Below, piece after piece: positions 61,023 through 64,000 of a stretch of 64,000 nucleotides of DNA. The notes beneath the pieces were generated by a model that was not told the origin of the DNA, did not search any database, and was given only the letters and a program-made list of their open reading frames with translations. How positions within the stretch are numbered: position 1 is the first letter of the stretch; each line of letters opens with the position of its first letter. Origin of the DNA: Schistosoma mansoni (Eukaryota; Platyhelminthes; Trematoda; Strigeidida; Schistosomatidae); assembly GCF_000237925.1 (NCBI RefSeq), contig NC_031498.1, positions 14,919,906 to 14,983,905 on the forward strand. Direction: 5' to 3'. The translations under genes were made by a program, and so were the position numbers.

Positions 61023-63438
61023 ATGATCAGATGGCTTCAAAACAGAGAACTAACTTCAGTTCACAGTGTTCCATCTATGGATCTCAGTTGTGGGCTGAAA
61101 TCTTATCATTTACGACAGATATTGCCTCAGGACGCATTAGATGATATATTTCTTGGTTTTTCAGCAGATGGTTGCTTCTTGATTTCATACAAAAATGATT
61201 TCAAACATCATGTACTTAGGTTTTGGCTCTTTCCACCAAGTTCTAACGGAAATCTTGGCCCAAAGCTTACTCTGCACAGTGAGAGAAAATTTTTAAGAAC
61301 AAGTTACTGCACAGATCTTCATAACGTTCCATGTGTTAGGTTTGTACAGTCCCTGGCGGTTTCCAACTCCTTTTTAATTCTTGCATGCAACGTAAGCACC
61401 CTCACAGCTGATGTGATCTTTTCCGTTTTTAAATTAAGACGAGGTTGACCCATAGTGATTTATGTTTATCTTACCCAGTAATGGCTTTTTATTTTAATCG
61501 CTACAGGTCGCTTCACGTAGTCATCGGCCTTTACATGAACACTTCTTAGCAGGATATGTTACAGAGATCTAATACCTAAATTCACATCAGTTATGGCTAT
61601 CTACTTTATGGGACCTGTATTTGGTTTCGCAGTTACACACCTTGAATTATTTCAGGGATTTTTTTCTATTTGGAAGTTTTTTATGATCGTGAGGTATATA
61701 AATGATACATCTACTTACCAAAGTTTGTGGTAAAATCTAGCCTTCCGAACGTCGTTAATAACAGTGAAAGTTCATTTGACATCGTCTTATCCCTCTTAAA
61801 GTAAATAGTTCGTAGGAACTGACCTGTATTAAGGCCTAATCTGAGTTTAAAAATCTAACTTTTGCGTGTGTGTATTATCTTACTTTTCTTGAAGGTTTCA
61901 TACCCACTGATTTTATAGTTTAAGAAATCACAATATGCGTGCGAAACGCTAGCTTAACTCTTATGATGTGCTACTGCTAAAGCTGTTCATTGTGTCATTT
62001 TGTTTTTCAGGAAGGAAACATGTGTTTTACTACTCAACTTTGTTTGCTAACGTTTTAAATAAATCCTAAAAGTGTTGTAGAAAAATGTAGGTTCCTCACG
62101 GACGACAAGTTCGCCTAAAGCACTGTTTGGCTATGATATGATCACCTAGAGATGATAAATCCGTTAGTGAAGCTATAGATCTCCAAATTAAGTTTTTCGG
62201 GTTTTGAATAGATTTTAGGAAAAACCAAACAGTCAAATCAATATTTGTTGATCTTAACTGTTCAGGTAGGTACAGACTTCTTAATCGGCGTTCGAGAAAA
62301 AGGTCATCTATGGTTGATACTTTGACTCGTTTAACCCAACATCACTCACAGAGATGCGGAAGCACCTCCTGTGACACACTCAGTTCGAGTCGGTTAACAT
62401 GCAACTACCAATCTTTTGTTATTGAAATATTTCGTCCAATATTCAACAAAACCTTGGGGTTTATTAGGTTTTTTTTCGGCAAAACGTCTGTTTTTTCTAT
62501 TGTTGACTAAAATTTACATCATTTATATGGCGGATTAATAACTTGATTCAGACTCTTACACCCTACAACAACACGGGAAAAGCATACAGAGAATTGAATA
62601 TTTCGAAACAAGTGACGACACTTTCTACAGGGGGCTTAGAAAATGTAATATGCTTAGAAGTTTATCAAAATGTTATTTTCTTGTCAACAACTTTAAAGAA
62701 CTCCACCAATGGAGCTGAACAAACTTAATTTTTCGCTTTGGCGACGTCAGAAATGTTTCGTATCTAAAAGTGTTTGATTTCATACAATGCAGCAAATAAC
62801 TGCAGTTTCTCGTTTAATGTTGGTCGTCATAAATTATCCTGATTTGATAGGTGTTAAAAGTTTGCACTGCCTACAAGTTCAGAACAGCGTTAAAAGAAAT
62901 TCTAAAGGGATAAATATTTTCTGTGAAAGATTTCTTGTTCTCTATTTTTAATACCTAGAATGATGGCAGTGGGTTTGTTGCTGCGTTTGGTCTTATGCCA
63001 GATTTAGATTGTGATATCTGTTCCGAGGCATCATCTGCTCAAAATTGTTTACCTAATAAATCCACTTGCAGTATTCATTCGCATGTGCTGCCTCTTAATC
63101 TCGATATATCTCTTGCTCAAGAATCCCCCATCCCAATAAAAAGTAACAGAAATACTTTGAATTTCCAGGAGATTTCAGCCCGGTGCACTTCCCATTTCGT
63201 ACCACCATGTTTACGTTCATTTGACGAAAATTCTTGTTCCAATAACGCTAATCATTGTAACGGCTATTGTTTCACTTCGACTGGCTTGCCGATTGGAAGG
63301 ATTCATGTTGGCGTTTCTCCAAATACTGGACATTTACGAATCGCGTGGGCTAATCCAGATGCACAAGTTAAAATAATGTCTTGTTCTTTCAAACCTTCTA
63401 CTAATTCTGGTGATTTTTCCTTTTGCACACTACCTAAG
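61023..63438 (+). CDS. Multi-exon gene, possibly DCAF15-like, incomplete
   Basis: First coding exon 61023-61391: the ATG follows an AG acceptor at 61013-61014, and the exon ends at donor GTAAGC in phase 0. It encodes 123 residues, including DDIFLGFSADGCFLISYKND, KLTLHSERKFLRTSYC and VSNSFLILACN. The IFLGFS..G..L.SY pattern resembles the N-terminal beta-propeller start of DCAF15, a CUL4-DDB1 substrate receptor (IFLGFSKCGRYVLSY in human). A later exon, 62959-63438 (acceptor ACCTAG, donor GTATTA, 160 codons, phase 0 both ends), encodes NDGSGFVAAFGLMPDLDCD, a Cys-rich part and GLPIGRIHVGVSPNTGHLRI. One or more exons in 61500-62730 are likely (candidates 61507-61565 and 62263-62457) but I could not phase them. 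No stop codon ends the gene in view. Family assignment is tentative; that this is a real gene is more certain. Confidence 0.45.
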
Positions 63439-64000
63439 GTATTATTATTAACTGTATTTTCACTTTTCGATTAATGAAAGCTTTCAATACTTTTCTAGTG
63501 TGAATGAAACCAAGAAAAGTTTTAAGAGTTCGATCCTGTTAGTAGTCTTGCGAAATGACAAATTGTAGGATTGCAAAATAATCTCTCTACAATGTCTGGT
63601 TTATCTTTGAGTTTGGATATAGTTTCCATTTCGGATTCGTATTAGCTTCAATTTCTGAACAACCTTCCAATACTAGTTTAGGATTTATCAGCAGTAGACA
63701 TTTACGATCAAAATGAAACTTCAGACCTGGCCGCCAGTGCTATACCATCCAGCCATTGAACCAGATCAAAACCTTCCACATTTATGCTATAATGTTGATA
63801 TCATTTAGTATCATCGATTTAAACCTACGCGAGAAATATCTAGTGACGGTGAAACAACTATTCAATGTTTCCTGGATATCATTTTTTTGTAGGTGGTATT
63901 TTGATGACACATCTTTCACATAGAACATGAGAATTGGTGTTTTGATTATGTCGACTAATTGTAGTTGTGACAAGTGCTTAAACCAAATATTGCATCATAG

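Noticed and set aside
1-64000. CRISPR array, bacterial operon, rRNA or mitochondrial genes
   Set aside because: No regularly spaced repeats, no prokaryotic gene layout and no rRNA-like conserved sequence; all genes have spliceosomal or flatworm features.

Overview
The window looks like nuclear DNA of a schistosome (Platyhelminthes, Trematoda). It is AT-rich. It carries 33-43 bp micro-introns beside multi-kilobase introns, RTE- and CR1-type LINEs, a Penelope-like element, Sm-alpha-type and tRNA-derived SINEs with hammerhead ribozyme cores, and Gypsy-type LTR fossils. No species can be named from sequence alone.

Layout. 1-870: LINE debris. 1141-2665 (+): MND1, the meiotic HOP2 partner, five coding exons that hold the whole protein except the initiator Met. 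2666-8439: LINE and LTR fossils and anonymous DNA. 8440-49342 (-): one gene fills two thirds of the window, an oxysterol-binding protein (OSBP) with PH domain, FFAT-like motif and lipid-binding ORD. All ten exons (962 codons before the stop) can be phased. Its nine introns hold nearly all the repeats: two solo LTRs, a full-length RTE LINE with 11-bp target-site duplications that was itself hit by one of those LTRs, a Penelope-like element, several truncated RTE copies, three hammerhead-bearing SINE loci (two of them inverted pairs) and a 200-base assembly gap inside one inverted pair. 49376-57000: mostly anonymous, with a minus-strand RTE fragment. About 57000-60290 (+): a CR1-like LINE with a zinc-finger ORF1 and RT but no visible endonuclease. 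60555-60869 (+): SDHAF4, the succinate dehydrogenase assembly factor. 61023-63438 (+): a multi-exon gene tentatively DCAF15-like, which probably runs on or past the window end.

Host genes. MND1 (meiotic recombination), OSBP (sterol/PI4P exchange at ER-Golgi contacts), SDHAF4 (mitochondrial complex II assembly) and the DCAF15-like gene (possible CUL4-DDB1 receptor) are functionally unrelated. SDHAF4 and the gene after it are only 153 bases apart on the same strand, which would suit polycistronic transcription with spliced-leader (SL) processing. MND1 is a strong candidate for receiving its AUG from the spliced leader, because its first visible exon starts exactly at codon 2.

The most unusual signals are the possible SL-donated start codon of MND1, a hammerhead with an intact core set inside a terminal inverted repeat, and an inverted dimer of Sm-alpha hammerhead repeats bracketed by one pair of 13-bp direct repeats.
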